Shown here piece after piece: positions 49,816-58,936 of a stretch of DNA of 64,000 nt (its first letter is position 1; the number at the start of each line of letters is the position of its first letter). The notes beneath the pieces were generated by a model. It searched no databases. It worked only from the letters and a program-made list of their open reading frames with translations, and was not told the DNA's origin. This DNA comes from Streptomyces sp. HUAS CB01 (GTDB lineage: Bacteria > Actinomycetota > Actinomycetes > Streptomycetales > Streptomycetaceae), in NCBI RefSeq assembly GCF_030406905.1, contig NZ_CP129137.1, positions 930,001 to 994,000 of the forward strand, in the 5' to 3' direction. Both the position numbers and the translations under genes were made by a program.

Positions 49816-50463
49816 TCAGGCCGTGGGCGGGGCCTTCCGGATCAGCCGGGAGAGCCAGGCCCGTGCGGGGATCGCGGCCAGCCACCCGAACTGGGCGGCT
49901 CTCGGGGACACGAAGGCGAGGGGCACCGAGGCGGCGAAGACCACCACCATGACCACGCCCTCGTACACGGCGAGGCGCAGCCGGCGGGGCGCCGTGCCCG
50001 GTGCGGCCAGGGCGGGCCGGAGCAGGAGCCGCAGTGTCATCGCGGTGATCAGGCCCGAGGCGGCGGCGATGGACCCGGCGTAGACGGCGGTCGCCGCCGC
50101 GGTGTCCCCGTACTCGCTGATCAGACGGGTCGGGAAGGGCAGCGCGGCGATCACGGCGAGCAGCGCCAGATAGAGGTAGAGCAGACAGGAGTCGAGCCGG
50201 GCGACGCGGTGGAAGAGGGCGTGCTGGCTGAGCCACAGCACACCGATGACGACGAAGCTCAGCAGAAAGGCGCCGATGTCGGACAGTGTGCGGAGGAGGG
50301 CCTGGCCGAGGTCGCCGGCCTCCAGGTCGCCGGGCACGGTGATGTCGAGGGCGAGCAGCGTGATCGCGATGGCGAAGACCGCGTCACCGAAGGCGAGCAG
50401 CCGATCGCGCCCGATGATCGCGTCGGGGCTCTCGTCCTCCCGTTCACGTGTCGGTGTGCTCAC
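49816..50463 (-). CDS. TMEM175 (DUF1211) family potassium-channel-like membrane protein
   Basis: A 215-residue membrane protein of the bacterial TMEM175 type, a family that includes potassium-selective channels. The first helix carries the hallmark R-L-L-A-F-G-D-A-V-F-A-I-A-I-T-L-L, which lines the pore. Five further hydrophobic segments follow. The usual F-S-D in that motif is F-G-D here. The GTG at 50461-50463 is the start, and a short acidic N-terminus precedes helix 1. It converges with the ABC operon. Confidence 0.87.
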   Translation of the reverse strand: MSTPTREREDESPDAIIGRDRLLAFGDAVFAIAITLLALDITVPGDLEAGDLGQALLRTLSDIGAFLLSFVVIGVLWLSQHALFHRVARLDSCLLYLYLALLAVIAALPFPTRLISEYGDTAAATAVYAGSIAAASGLITAMTLRLLLRPALAAPGTAPRRLRLAVYEGVVMVVVFAASVPLAFVSPRAAQFGWLAAIPARAWLSRLIRKAPPTA

Positions 50464-50616
50464 GGCGGGGACGCTACCGGCGGTCACCGGGCGCGGCACC
50501 CGCTGCTGGGCCGAACGCCGGACGCCGTGACCCCCGCGCGCGGGGCGCCGGACGCCGCGTCCCCGGAGCGCACGGCGCCCATGACCGTGCCGGGCCGGCG
50601 ACGCCGGGCGACCCGG

Positions 50617-51408
50617 TCAGATGAGGTTCAGCGCCGCGGCGCCGCCCGCTCCCCCGAGCAGCATGAACGCCGGCATCAGCACCTTCAGCTCGACCCAGCT
50701 GCCCGCCCGGAAACGCATCCCCTTGGGCGGCCCCACGGGGTACCAGCGCTTGTTGCCGACCGGTATGGGCCAGAGGATCGGGCAGCCCGAGACGGTCAGG
50801 GCGTCGCCGATGTCGTGCACCAGGGCGCCGAGGACGACGGGGAGTCCCAGCCACAGGTACTCCTGGCCGGGTCCGGTGAAGAGCCAGTCCGCACCGCTGC
50901 CCGGCTTGTCCAGGACCCCGGCCAGGATCCAGGCGCTCGTCGCGCCGAGCAGCCACACCAGGACGTCGCTGGACACCCGCGCGGCCCGCCACAGCAGTCC
51001 CTCGACGGCGAGCACCAGGTGCACGAAGAGGATCGCGAGGACCGCCCAGCGCCCTCCGGTCATCGCCAGCACCGAGGTGCCGCCGCCGATGAGCACGGCC
51101 CAGAGCCAGGTGTGGGTGAGCGTGCGGTGACCGCCGGTCCTGCGCTTGTCGCCGGGCTTCTTCGTCGCCTTGTAGACCGCGTACGAGAGCTTGTCGACCA
51201 CTTCGCACAGGCCCCGCGAGAAGGGACCGAAGGCGCGGGAGATCGTCGCCGCCTTGTGGTCGAGGTCCGGCGCGAGCGCCGCTCCCGCGCAGATCAGCGC
51301 GCCGACGACGAGAACGGGCCATGGCATCGGATGGTCCAGGGCGGCCGCGGCCGCGCCCACCCCCAGCCAGGCCGCCGCCCCGGACAGGGAGTGCGCCGGT
51401 CCCATCAT
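50617..51408 (-). CDS. YdjM-like (DUF457) membrane-bound metal-dependent hydrolase
   Basis: A 263-residue membrane protein of the LexA-binding inner-membrane hydrolase family. M-M-G-P-A-H-S-L-S-G at the N-terminus, P-D-L-D-H-K and G-G-H-R-T-L-T-H-T are the family's metal-binding blocks. H-D-I-G-D-A-L-T is a later one. About six hydrophobic segments are visible. The name reflects the family; activity on a substrate has not been shown for this type. The ATG at 51406-51408 is the start. It diverges from the helicase gene across 121 bases. Confidence 0.84.
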   Translation of the reverse strand: MMGPAHSLSGAAAWLGVGAAAAALDHPMPWPVLVVGALICAGAALAPDLDHKAATISRAFGPFSRGLCEVVDKLSYAVYKATKKPGDKRRTGGHRTLTHTWLWAVLIGGGTSVLAMTGGRWAVLAILFVHLVLAVEGLLWRAARVSSDVLVWLLGATSAWILAGVLDKPGSGADWLFTGPGQEYLWLGLPVVLGALVHDIGDALTVSGCPILWPIPVGNKRWYPVGPPKGMRFRAGSWVELKVLMPAFMLLGGAGGAAALNLI

Positions 51409-51529
51409 GCTCGTTCCCGCCCCATCTGCTGTTGTCCTCGTACCGAGTTGAGGGGACAGGCTACCGGTAGCGATCTTCCTCCCGGCGGCCGGTTCCCGAT
51501 CCCGGCCGGAGGCCAGGCAAGATGGTGGG

Positions 51530-54043
51530 GTGACCCTTATCGATCAGCTGCCGCCGGACGCCGACCCCGATGCCCTTTTCGAAGCCTTCGCCACCTGGGC
51601 CGAGGGCCGGGGCATCTCCCTCTACCCGGCCCAGGAGGAGGCGCTGATCGAGGTGGTCTCCGGGGCCAACGTGATCCTCTCCACACCGACCGGCTCCGGA
51701 AAGAGCCTGGTCGCGGCGGGTGCGCACTTCGCGGCTCTCGCGCGCGACGAGGTGACGTTCTACACGGCGCCGATCAAGGCCCTGGTGTCGGAGAAGTTCT
51801 TCGACCTCTGCAAGCTCTTCGGCACCGAGAACGTCGGCATGCTGACCGGCGACGCGTCCGTGAACGCGGACGCCCCGGTCATCTGCTGCACCGCCGAGGT
51901 CCTGGCGTCGATCGCGTTGCGGGACGGCAAGGACGCCGACATCGGTCAGGTCGTGATGGACGAGTTCCACTTCTACGCGGAGCCGGACCGCGGCTGGGCC
52001 TGGCAGATCCCGCTCCTCGAACTCCCCCAGGCGCAGTTCGTGCTCATGTCGGCGACGCTCGGCGACGTGTCGATGTTCGAGGAGGACCTCACCCGCCGCA
52101 CCGGCCGTGAGACCGCCGTCGTGCGCTCCGCGACCCGCCCGGTCCCGCTCTCCTACGAGTACCGCACCACCCCCATCACCGAGACGCTGACCGAACTGCT
52201 GGAGACCAAGCAGGCACCGGTCTACATCGTGCACTTCACCCAGGCGCAGGCCGTCGAGCGGGCACAGTCGCTGATGAGCATCAACATGTGCACGCGCGAG
52301 GAGAAGGACCGCATCGCCGAGCTGATCGGCAACTTCCGCTTCACCACCAAGTTCGGGCGGAACCTCTCCCGCTACGTCCGGCACGGCATCGGCGTCCACC
52401 ACGCCGGCATGCTGCCCAAGTACCGGCGCCTCGTGGAGAAGCTGGCGCAGGCCGGTCTGCTGAAGGTGATCTGCGGTACGGACACCCTGGGCGTGGGCGT
52501 CAACGTCCCGATCCGCACGGTGCTCTTCACCGCGCTGACCAAGTACGACGGCAGCCGCGTGCGGACGCTCCGGTCCCGGGAGTTCCACCAGATCGCGGGC
52601 CGTGCGGGCCGGGCCGGCTTCGACACGGCCGGCTTCGTCGTCGCCCAGGCGCCCGATCACGTCGTCGAGAACGAGAAGGCGCTCGCCAAGGCCGGCGACG
52701 ATCCGAAGAAGAAGCGCAAGGTCGTCCGCAAGAAGGCGCCCGAGGGCTTCGTGGGCTGGACGCAGAATTCCTTCGAGAAGCTGATCGCCTCCGACCCCGA
52801 GCCGCTCACCTCCCGCTTCAAGGTCACCCACGCCATGCTGCTGTCGGTGATCGCCCGCCCGGGCAACGCCTTCGACGCGATGCGCAAGCTGCTCGAGGAC
52901 AACCACGAGCCGCGCAAGCAGCAGCTCCGGCACATCCGCCGGGCCATCGCCATCTTCCGCTCGCTCCTCGACGGCGGGATCGTCGAGCGCCTCGACACCC
53001 CCGACGCCCAGGGCCGCATCGTCCGGCTCACCGTCGACTTCCAGCAGGACTTCGCGCTCAACCAGGCGCTCTCCACGTTCGCGCTCGCGGCGTTCGACCT
53101 GCTGGACCCCGAATCCCCCTCGTACGCCCTGGACATGGTGTCGGTCGTCGAGTCGACGCTCGACGACCCGCGGCAGATCCTGGGAGCCCAGGAGAACAAG
53201 GCGCGGGGCGAGGCGGTCGCCGCGATGAAGGCGGACGGCGTCGAGTACGAGGAGCGGATGGAGCGCCTCCAGGAGATCTCGTACCCGAAGCCGCTTGAGG
53301 AACTGCTGTGGCACGCGTACGACACCTACCGGAAGTCGCATCCGTGGGTGGGTGACCACCCGGTCTCCCCGAAGTCGGTCATCCGGGACATGTACGAAAG
53401 GGCACTGTCCTTCACGGAGTTCACCTCCTTCTACGAGCTGGCCCGCACCGAGGGCATCGTGCTGCGCTATCTCGCGAGCGCCTACAAGGCCCTGGACCAC
53501 ACCGTCCCGGACGACCTGAAGTCCGAGGACCTCCAGGACCTGATCGCCTGGCTGGGCGAGATGGTCCGCCAGGTCGACTCCAGCCTCCTCGACGAGTGGG
53601 AGCAGCTGGCCAATCCCGAGGTGGAGACCGCGGAGGAGGCCCAGGAGAAGGCCGACCAGGTCAAGCCGGTCACCGCGAACGCCCGCGCCTTCCGGGTGCT
53701 GGTCCGCAACGCCATGTTCCGCCGGGTGGAACTGGCGGCGCTGGACCGCGTCGACGAACTGGGCCGGCTGGACGCGGAGTCGGGCTGGGACGAGGACGCC
53801 TGGGGCGAGGCGATGGACGGGTACTGGGACGAGTACGACGACCTCGGCACCGGGCCGGACGCCCGCGGGCCGAAGCTGCTGTCGATCGAGGAGGACCCGG
53901 CACACGGTCTCTGGCGGGTCCGGCAGACGTTCGCCGACCCGAACGACGACCACGACTGGGGCATCAGCGCGGAGGTCGACCTGGCGGCGTCCGACGAGGA
54001 GGGCCGGGCCGTCGTCCGCGTCACGTCCGTCGGCCGGCTGTGA
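51530..54043 (+). CDS. Ski2-like DEAD/DEAH-box RNA helicase with DUF3516 C-terminus
   Basis: An 837-residue superfamily 2 helicase. Walker A is T-P-T-G-S-G-K-S-L, motif II is M-D-E-F-H, motif III is S-A-T-L, and motif VI is Q-I-A-G-R-A-G-R-A-G. A basic stretch (K-K-K-R-K-V-V-R-K-K) follows the helicase core. The long C-terminal part is the DUF3516 region found in actinobacterial members. It probably remodels RNA in processing or decay. The GTG at 51530 begins a short leader before the Q-like Y-P-A-Q-E-E-A motif. The thioesterase gene starts 14 bases downstream, suggesting an operon. Confidence 0.9.
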   Translation: MTLIDQLPPDADPDALFEAFATWAEGRGISLYPAQEEALIEVVSGANVILSTPTGSGKSLVAAGAHFAALARDEVTFYTAPIKALVSEKFFDLCKLFGTENVGMLTGDASVNADAPVICCTAEVLASIALRDGKDADIGQVVMDEFHFYAEPDRGWAWQIPLLELPQAQFVLMSATLGDVSMFEEDLTRRTGRETAVVRSATRPVPLSYEYRTTPITETLTELLETKQAPVYIVHFTQAQAVERAQSLMSINMCTREEKDRIAELIGNFRFTTKFGRNLSRYVRHGIGVHHAGMLPKYRRLVEKLAQAGLLKVICGTDTLGVGVNVPIRTVLFTALTKYDGSRVRTLRSREFHQIAGRAGRAGFDTAGFVVAQAPDHVVENEKALAKAGDDPKKKRKVVRKKAPEGFVGWTQNSFEKLIASDPEPLTSRFKVTHAMLLSVIARPGNAFDAMRKLLEDNHEPRKQQLRHIRRAIAIFRSLLDGGIVERLDTPDAQGRIVRLTVDFQQDFALNQALSTFALAAFDLLDPESPSYALDMVSVVESTLDDPRQILGAQENKARGEAVAAMKADGVEYEERMERLQEISYPKPLEELLWHAYDTYRKSHPWVGDHPVSPKSVIRDMYERALSFTEFTSFYELARTEGIVLRYLASAYKALDHTVPDDLKSEDLQDLIAWLGEMVRQVDSSLLDEWEQLANPEVETAEEAQEKADQVKPVTANARAFRVLVRNAMFRRVELAALDRVDELGRLDAESGWDEDAWGEAMDGYWDEYDDLGTGPDARGPKLLSIEEDPAHGLWRVRQTFADPNDDHDWGISAEVDLAASDEEGRAVVRVTSVGRL

Positions 54044-54056
54044 GACGGGAGCGGAC

Positions 54057-54974
54057 ATGACCCACCTCGCCGGGAACGGCCCCGAGGAGACCGCCGGCGC
54101 CACGGCCGGACCCGTCGAACGGCTCGTCGACCTGCTCGACCTGGAGCGGATCGAGGTCGACATCTTCCGCGGGCTGAGCCCGAACGAGTCGCTGCAGCGG
54201 GTCTTCGGGGGCCAGGTCGCGGGCCAGGCCCTGGTCGCGGCGGGCAGGACGACGGACGGCGCCCGCCCGGTCCACTCGCTGCACGCCTACTTCCTGCGCC
54301 CGGGCATTCCGGGCATCCCGATCGTCTACCAGGTCGAACGGGTCCGGGACGGCCGGTCGTTCACGACCCGCAGGGTCACGGCGGTCCAGCGCGGGCGGAC
54401 GATCTTCAATCTGACCGCGTCCTTCCACCAGCCCGAGGAGGCCGGCTTCGAGCACCAGCTGCCGCCGCGGCTGGACTTCCCACCGCCCGAGTCCCTGCCG
54501 ACCGTCAGCGAGGAGATCCGCGAGCACCTGGGCGCGCTGCCGGAGGCGCTGGAGCGGATGGCGCGGCGCCAGCCCTTCGACATCCGCTACGTCGACCGGC
54601 TGCGCTGGACCGCGGAGGAGGTCAGGGAGGCCGATCCGCGCAGCGCGGTGTGGATGCGGGCGGGCGGGCCGCTGGGGGACGACCCGCTGGTGCACACGTG
54701 CGCGCTGACGTACGCCTCTGACATGACCTTGCTGGACGCCGTCCGCATCCCAGTGGAACCGCTGTGGGGCCCGCGCGGCTTCGACATGGCCTCGCTGGAC
54801 CACGCGATGTGGTTCCACCGGCCGTTCCGCGCGGACGAGTGGTTCCTCTACGACCAGGAGTCCCCGGTCGCCACGGGCGGCCGGGGACTGGCGCGCGGCC
54901 GGATCTACGACCGGGAGGGCCGGCTGCTCGTCTCGGTCGTGCAGGAGGGGTTGTTCCGCCGGCTGGGCGGCTGA
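54057..54974 (+). CDS. tesB: Acyl-CoA thioesterase II (TesB)
   Basis: A 305-residue double hot-dog thioesterase that hydrolyses acyl-CoA to free acid and CoA. F-G-G-Q-V-A-G-Q-A-L-V-A-A and H-S-L-H-A-Y-F-L-R-P-G are the N-terminal signature. The C-terminal S-L-D-H-A-M-W-F-H-R-P-F holds the catalytic Asp region, with D-Q-E-S-P and G-R-I-Y-D-R-E-G-R-L after it. The ATG at 54057 has GGGAG upstream. It converges with the LppU-like gene. Confidence 0.92.
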   Translation: MTHLAGNGPEETAGATAGPVERLVDLLDLERIEVDIFRGLSPNESLQRVFGGQVAGQALVAAGRTTDGARPVHSLHAYFLRPGIPGIPIVYQVERVRDGRSFTTRRVTAVQRGRTIFNLTASFHQPEEAGFEHQLPPRLDFPPPESLPTVSEEIREHLGALPEALERMARRQPFDIRYVDRLRWTAEEVREADPRSAVWMRAGGPLGDDPLVHTCALTYASDMTLLDAVRIPVEPLWGPRGFDMASLDHAMWFHRPFRADEWFLYDQESPVATGGRGLARGRIYDREGRLLVSVVQEGLFRRLGG

Positions 54975-55026
54975 GGGCCGCCCGGCCGGCGTCACCGGCC
55001 CGTACGGGGTCACTGCCCCGGGCGGG

Positions 55027-55434
55027 TCACTTCTTGACGGGGTCGAGGCAGAGGACGAACTTGTCGGCGTCCCACTGCTGGGCGAGGGCGGCCTCGCCGA
55101 CGGTGCAGGCGTTGACGTCGAAGGTGTTCTCGACGACCTTGACGACCTTGTAGTTGGCGTCCTTGTCGTCGCACCCCTTGGTCTCGACCTCGGGGTTGTT
55201 CTCCTCGCCGGTGACCTTGACGCAGTCGCCCGCCTCGGCGCGGACGGGAGCGTTGAAGACGTAGCCGATGCCGAGCTTCACCACCACGGCGACGACAATG
55301 AGCGCGACCACGCCGAGAAGCTTCTTGAGCTTGCTCTTCTTGGCGGGCGCGGGCGCGGGTGCGGCGCCGGGTATGGGCTGGCCCTCCGGGAACTGCGGTT
55401 CCTGCGGGGCGGCGGAGGGCGTGGGTGCGCTCAT
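55027..55434 (-). CDS. LppU/SCO3897 family single-pass membrane protein
   Basis: A 135-residue protein with a Pro/Ala-rich cytoplasmic N-terminus, a basic K-K-S-K-L-K-K and one transmembrane helix (about 38-58). A small extracellular domain with four cysteines follows (A-G-D-C, K-G-C-D, N-A-C-T, V-L-C-L). The pattern matches the LppU/SCO3897 group in Streptomyces, with no known function. The four cysteines could form two disulfides. The ATG is at 55432-55434. It diverges from the peroxidase gene. Confidence 0.78.
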   Translation of the reverse strand: MSAPTPSAAPQEPQFPEGQPIPGAAPAPAPAKKSKLKKLLGVVALIVVAVVVKLGIGYVFNAPVRAEAGDCVKVTGEENNPEVETKGCDDKDANYKVVKVVENTFDVNACTVGEAALAQQWDADKFVLCLDPVKK

Positions 55435-55526
55435 CTGCGGTCTTCCTCGGGTAGCTGGAGATCGAACGCGCGCACGCTACACGAAGAATAAGAAACACAT
55501 AAAGACGAGGTACGAAGGAGTCCCGT

Positions 55527-56015
55527 ATGTCCGTTCATGACATCCCTCTGCGCACTCTGTCCGGCGAGGAGACGTCCCTGGCCGACCATCGCGGCAAGGC
55601 CGTGCTCGTGGTGAACGTGGCCTCCCGCTGCGGTCTCACGCCCCAGTACGCGGGGCTGGAGCGGCTGCAGAAGACCTACGCGGACCGCGGCTTCACGGTG
55701 CTCGGGGTGCCGTGCAACCAGTTCCTGGGCCAGGAGCCGGGCACCTCCGAGGAGATCGCCACGTTCTGCTCGGCGACCTACGGGGTGACGTTCCCGCTGC
55801 TGGAGAAGACGGACGTGAACGGCGACGAGCGGCACCCGCTCTACACCGAGCTGACCCGTTTCGCGGATGCGGACGGGGAGGCGGGTGACGTGCAGTGGAA
55901 CTTCGAGAAGTTCCTCGTCTCCCCGCAGGGCGACGTGGTGGCCCGCTTCCGGCCGCGGGTGGAGCCGGAGGCCGCGGAGGTCGTCGCGGCGATCGAGGCG
56001 CAGCTCGCGGCCTGA
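55527..56015 (+). CDS. gpx: Glutathione peroxidase-family thiol peroxidase
   Basis: A 162-residue peroxidase. The peroxidatic cysteine is C35 in V-A-S-R-C-G-L-T-P-Q-Y, not selenocysteine. Q in N-Q-F-L-G-Q-E-P-G and W in W-N-F-E-K-F-L complete the catalytic set. Streptomyces lack glutathione, so thioredoxin is the likely electron donor (inference). The ATG at 55527 has GAAGGAG upstream. The short spacer to the divergent LppU-like gene is unusually AT-rich. Confidence 0.92.
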   Translation: MSVHDIPLRTLSGEETSLADHRGKAVLVVNVASRCGLTPQYAGLERLQKTYADRGFTVLGVPCNQFLGQEPGTSEEIATFCSATYGVTFPLLEKTDVNGDERHPLYTELTRFADADGEAGDVQWNFEKFLVSPQGDVVARFRPRVEPEAAEVVAAIEAQLAA

Positions 56016-56032
56016 GGAACGCGCACGGCGCA

Positions 56033-56064
56033 GGGGCGCCGCCCGGACGACCGGGCGGCGCCCC
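56033..56064. terminator. Bidirectional terminator-like hairpin
   Basis: A perfect 14-bp stem (56033-56046 with 56051-56064) closed by ACGA lies between the convergent peroxidase and acyl-CoA dehydrogenase genes, 17 bases after the first stop codon. Confidence 0.8.
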
Positions 56065-56086
56065 GTGGCGTGCGGCGGCCTTCGGG

Positions 56087-57316
56087 TCAGCGGATGGGCA
56101 TGCCGGCGAGCGTGCGGGCGATCACCAGGCGCTGGATCTCGCTCGTGCCCTCGAAGATGGTGTAGATGGCGGCGTCGCGGTGCATGCGCTCGACGGGGTA
56201 CTCACGGGTGAAGCCGTTCCCGCCGAGGATCTGCACAGCCTGGGCGGTGACCTTCTTGGCCACCTCGCTGGCGAAGAGCTTGGACATCGAGCCCTCGGCC
56301 GCGGTGAACGGCTTGCCGCTCACGGCCATCCAGGAGGCGCGCCACACCAGCAGCCGGGCGGCGTCGATCTGCGTGCGCATGTCCGCCAGCTGGAAGGCGA
56401 CGCCCTGGTTGTCGATGATCGGGCGGCCGAACTGCGTACGCTCCTTGGCGTACTCGAGGGCGTAGTCGTACGCGGCCCGTGCGGTACCGACCGCCATCGC
56501 GCCGACGGCCGGGCGGGAGGCCTCGAAGGTGGCCATGGCGGCGTTCTTCACCCTCTCGCCGCCGCCCGCCCGGGCCCGCTCCCGGGCGCGGGCGAGCCGC
56601 TCGTCCAGCTTCTCCTTGCCGCCGAGCAGACAGGAGCCGGGGACGCGGGCGTCCTCCAGGACCACCTCGGCGGTGTGCGAGGCGCGGATGCCGTGCTTCT
56701 TGAACTTCTGCCCCTGGGAGAGTCCGGGGGTGTTCGGCGGCACGATGAACGAGGCGTGGCCCTTGGTTCCGAGCTCGGGGTCGACGACGGCGACGACGAC
56801 GTGGACGTTGGCGATTCCGCCGTTGGTGGCCCAGGTCTTGGTGCCGTTGAGCACCCATTCATCCTTGGCCTCGTCGTAGACGGCCCGGGTGCGCATGGCA
56901 CCGACGTCGGAGCCGGCGTCGGGCTCGGAGGAGCAGAACGCGGCGACCTTCACGTCGTCGGCGTCCCCGTACATCTGCGGGATCCAGGTCCCGATCTGCT
57001 CCTCGGTGCCGTTGGCGAGGACTCCGACGGCGGCGAGGCCCGTGCCGACGATGGAGAGGGCGATACCGGCATCGCCCCAGAAGAGCTCCTCCATGGCCAC
57101 CGGGATGCCGAGCCCGGTGGGGTCGAAGAACTGCTGGGCGTAGAAGTCCAGGGAGTAGATGCCGACCTTGGCGGCCTCCTGGATGACCGGCCAGGGGGTC
57201 TCCTCACGCTCGTCCCACTCCGCGGCGGCCGGGCGGATCACGTCCCTGGCGAAACCGTGCAGCCAGTCACGGACCTGCTTCTGGTCGTCGTTGAGATCGA
57301 GCGCGAACTCGGTCAT
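56087..57316 (-). CDS. Acyl-CoA dehydrogenase
   Basis: A 409-residue FAD enzyme of beta-oxidation or branched-chain acid breakdown. C-S-S-E-P-D-A-G-S-D binds substrate and flavin, T-K-T-W-A-T-N-G-G is a typical mid-domain strand, and Q-I-L-G-G-N-G-F-T-R-E-Y-P-V-E-R is the family C-terminal signature. The catalytic Glu is expected in I-Y-T-I-F-E-G-T-S-E-I-Q-R. Chain-length preference is not readable. The ATG at 57314-57316 has GGAGGGG. The divergent TetR gene and a palindrome between them suggest TetR control. Confidence 0.91.
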   Translation of the reverse strand: MTEFALDLNDDQKQVRDWLHGFARDVIRPAAAEWDEREETPWPVIQEAAKVGIYSLDFYAQQFFDPTGLGIPVAMEELFWGDAGIALSIVGTGLAAVGVLANGTEEQIGTWIPQMYGDADDVKVAAFCSSEPDAGSDVGAMRTRAVYDEAKDEWVLNGTKTWATNGGIANVHVVVAVVDPELGTKGHASFIVPPNTPGLSQGQKFKKHGIRASHTAEVVLEDARVPGSCLLGGKEKLDERLARARERARAGGGERVKNAAMATFEASRPAVGAMAVGTARAAYDYALEYAKERTQFGRPIIDNQGVAFQLADMRTQIDAARLLVWRASWMAVSGKPFTAAEGSMSKLFASEVAKKVTAQAVQILGGNGFTREYPVERMHRDAAIYTIFEGTSEIQRLVIARTLAGMPIR

Positions 57317-57351
57317 GTCCCCTCCTGAATGTGCTCGGCACGCATGTTACT

Positions 57352-57377
57352 ACCGGTAACCGCAGTCTGTTACCGGT
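57352..57377. promoter_or_regulatory. TetR operator between acyl-CoA dehydrogenase and its regulator
   Basis: ACCGGTAAC (57352-57360) and GTTACCGGT (57369-57377) form a perfect nine-base inverted repeat with an eight-base spacer, 36 bases upstream of the dehydrogenase ATG. It is the one strong palindrome in this divergent spacer. Confidence 0.65.
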
Positions 57378-57477
57378 GCGTAGAAGCTGTCAACCGCCAA
57401 CGGTGCGGTCGGCGGGCGCACCCTGCGGAGTGTTACGTTGCGCAGGCCTCAGGATTCAGCACGGGCGGGGAGAGACC

Positions 57478-58128
57478 ATGGAGACCACCACCACACACCA
57501 GGGCGACCAGCAGCGGTCGGCCGAGCAGCGGCGGCGCGAGCTGCTCGAAGCCGCGGACCGCGTGGTGCTCCGGGACGGCCCGCAGGCCTCCATGAACGCG
57601 ATCGCCGCCGAGGCCGGGATCACCAAGCCGATCCTCTACCGGCACTTCGGCGACAAGAGCGGGCTGTACCGCGCGCTCGCCAAGCGCCACACCGACGGTC
57701 TGCTCGCCGCACTGCGCACGGCGATCGACGCCAGTTCCGACCGGCGGGAGCGCGTCGAGCACACCCTCGACACCTATCTCGCGGCGATCGAGGCACGGCC
57801 TCAGGTGTACCGCTTCCTGATGCACCCCGCCGAGGACTCCCAGCAGTCCGAGCAGGGCTTCGACGTCGGCCGGCACACCGCGCCGCTGCTGCGCAGACTC
57901 GGCGAGGAGCTGGGCAAGGTGATCGCCGAACGCGTCGACCTCGGCCCCGGCGGGGACGAGCTGGCCAGGATCTGGGCCCATGGAATCGTCGGCATGATGC
58001 ACGGCGCCGGCGACTGGTGGCTCGGTGAACGCCCCTGCTCGCGGGCGCAGTTGGTACGCAGCCTCGCGGACCTGCTGTGGGGCGGCCTCTCGGTCGCCGA
58101 GGACCGCCCGGGCAGCCCCGGGTTCTGA
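57478..58128 (+). CDS. TetR family transcriptional regulator
   Basis: A 216-residue regulator. The helix-turn-helix is in residues 14-62, with A-S-M-N-A-I-A-A-E-A-G-I-T-K-P-I-L-Y-R-H-F-G-D-K-S typical of TetR. The C-terminal domain has a helical bundle with a W-W-L-G segment that may line the ligand pocket, probably for an acyl-CoA given the neighbour. The ATG at 57478 has GGGGAGAG upstream. A 26-base palindrome lies between it and the divergent acyl-CoA dehydrogenase gene. Confidence 0.88.
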   Translation: METTTTHQGDQQRSAEQRRRELLEAADRVVLRDGPQASMNAIAAEAGITKPILYRHFGDKSGLYRALAKRHTDGLLAALRTAIDASSDRRERVEHTLDTYLAAIEARPQVYRFLMHPAEDSQQSEQGFDVGRHTAPLLRRLGEELGKVIAERVDLGPGGDELARIWAHGIVGMMHGAGDWWLGERPCSRAQLVRSLADLLWGGLSVAEDRPGSPGF

Positions 58129-58267
58129 CCCAGGCCGGGCAACGGGGCGGACGCGGCCCGGGTTCCGGCACGGCCGGCAACGGGACGTCCCGTCCGGGGA
58201 GACCGGCGCACGGCCGGCGCCACCGGAGCGGGCACGGTACCCGCCCCGCCCCGTCGGCACGCGGACG

Positions 58268-58810
58268 CTACCGCCGGGCCCACGGGGCCCGGCGGGCCGC
58301 CCGCAGGGCGCGGGCGCGACGCAGGCCGGTGAGCCGGTCCACGTAGACCCCGCCCTCCAGGTGGTCGCACTCGTGCTGCAGGCAGCGGGCGAAGAACCCC
58401 GTGCCGTCGACCCGCACCGGATCGCCGTCCCTCGTCACGCCCTCGACCACCGCGTGGTCGTAGCGCGTCGTGCCCGCCTCGATGCCCGGCAGGGACAGAC
58501 AGCCCTCCGGGCCGCGCACCTCGATGCCGTCGGCGACGACGAGCCGCGGGTTGACCACGTGCCCGACGTGGCGGACGTCCTCGTCGTCGGGGCAGTCGTA
58601 GACGAACACCCGCAGCGGCACGCCGACCTGGTTGGCGGCGAGGCCCACCCCGTTGGCGGCGTACATGGTCGCGTACATGTCCTCGATCAGCCGCGTCAGG
58701 GACGGGCCGAAGTCGGTGACGGGTTCGCAGGGCGCGTGGAGCACCGGATCCCCGAACAGGCTCATGGCCCGTACGAGGCCGGAACTGCCGGGGATCGGAC
58801 GGTTTCGCAT
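58268..58810 (-). CDS. def: Peptide deformylase
   Basis: A 180-residue iron/zinc enzyme that removes the formyl group from nascent proteins. The three motifs are complete: G-V-G-L-A-A-N-Q (54-61), E-G-C-L-S-L-P (102-108, metal ligand C104) and Q-H-E-C-D-H-L-E (145-152, ligands H146 and H150, catalytic E147). The ATG at 58808-58810 lacks a good ribosome site. TACCCT seven bases upstream could be the -10 of a leaderless transcript. An Arg-rich C-terminal tail follows the fold. Streptomyces often have several def genes; this is one of them. Confidence 0.9.
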   Translation of the reverse strand: MRNRPIPGSSGLVRAMSLFGDPVLHAPCEPVTDFGPSLTRLIEDMYATMYAANGVGLAANQVGVPLRVFVYDCPDDEDVRHVGHVVNPRLVVADGIEVRGPEGCLSLPGIEAGTTRYDHAVVEGVTRDGDPVRVDGTGFFARCLQHECDHLEGGVYVDRLTGLRRARALRAARRAPWARR

Positions 58811-58936
58811 GGCCGTAAGGGTACGTTCCGCACATCGCGCCGGTGACCTCCGGGTTTCGTGACGGAGCCGCAGTTCGGGCCGCCGCCCGGAGGTCGATAG
58901 GCTGAGCCCCGACCGACGCAAGGAGGATCAAGGACG

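Noticed and set aside
51461..54163. A 900-codon minus-strand open frame
   Set aside because: It is antisense to the Ski2-like helicase and has the repetitive composition of a shadow frame.
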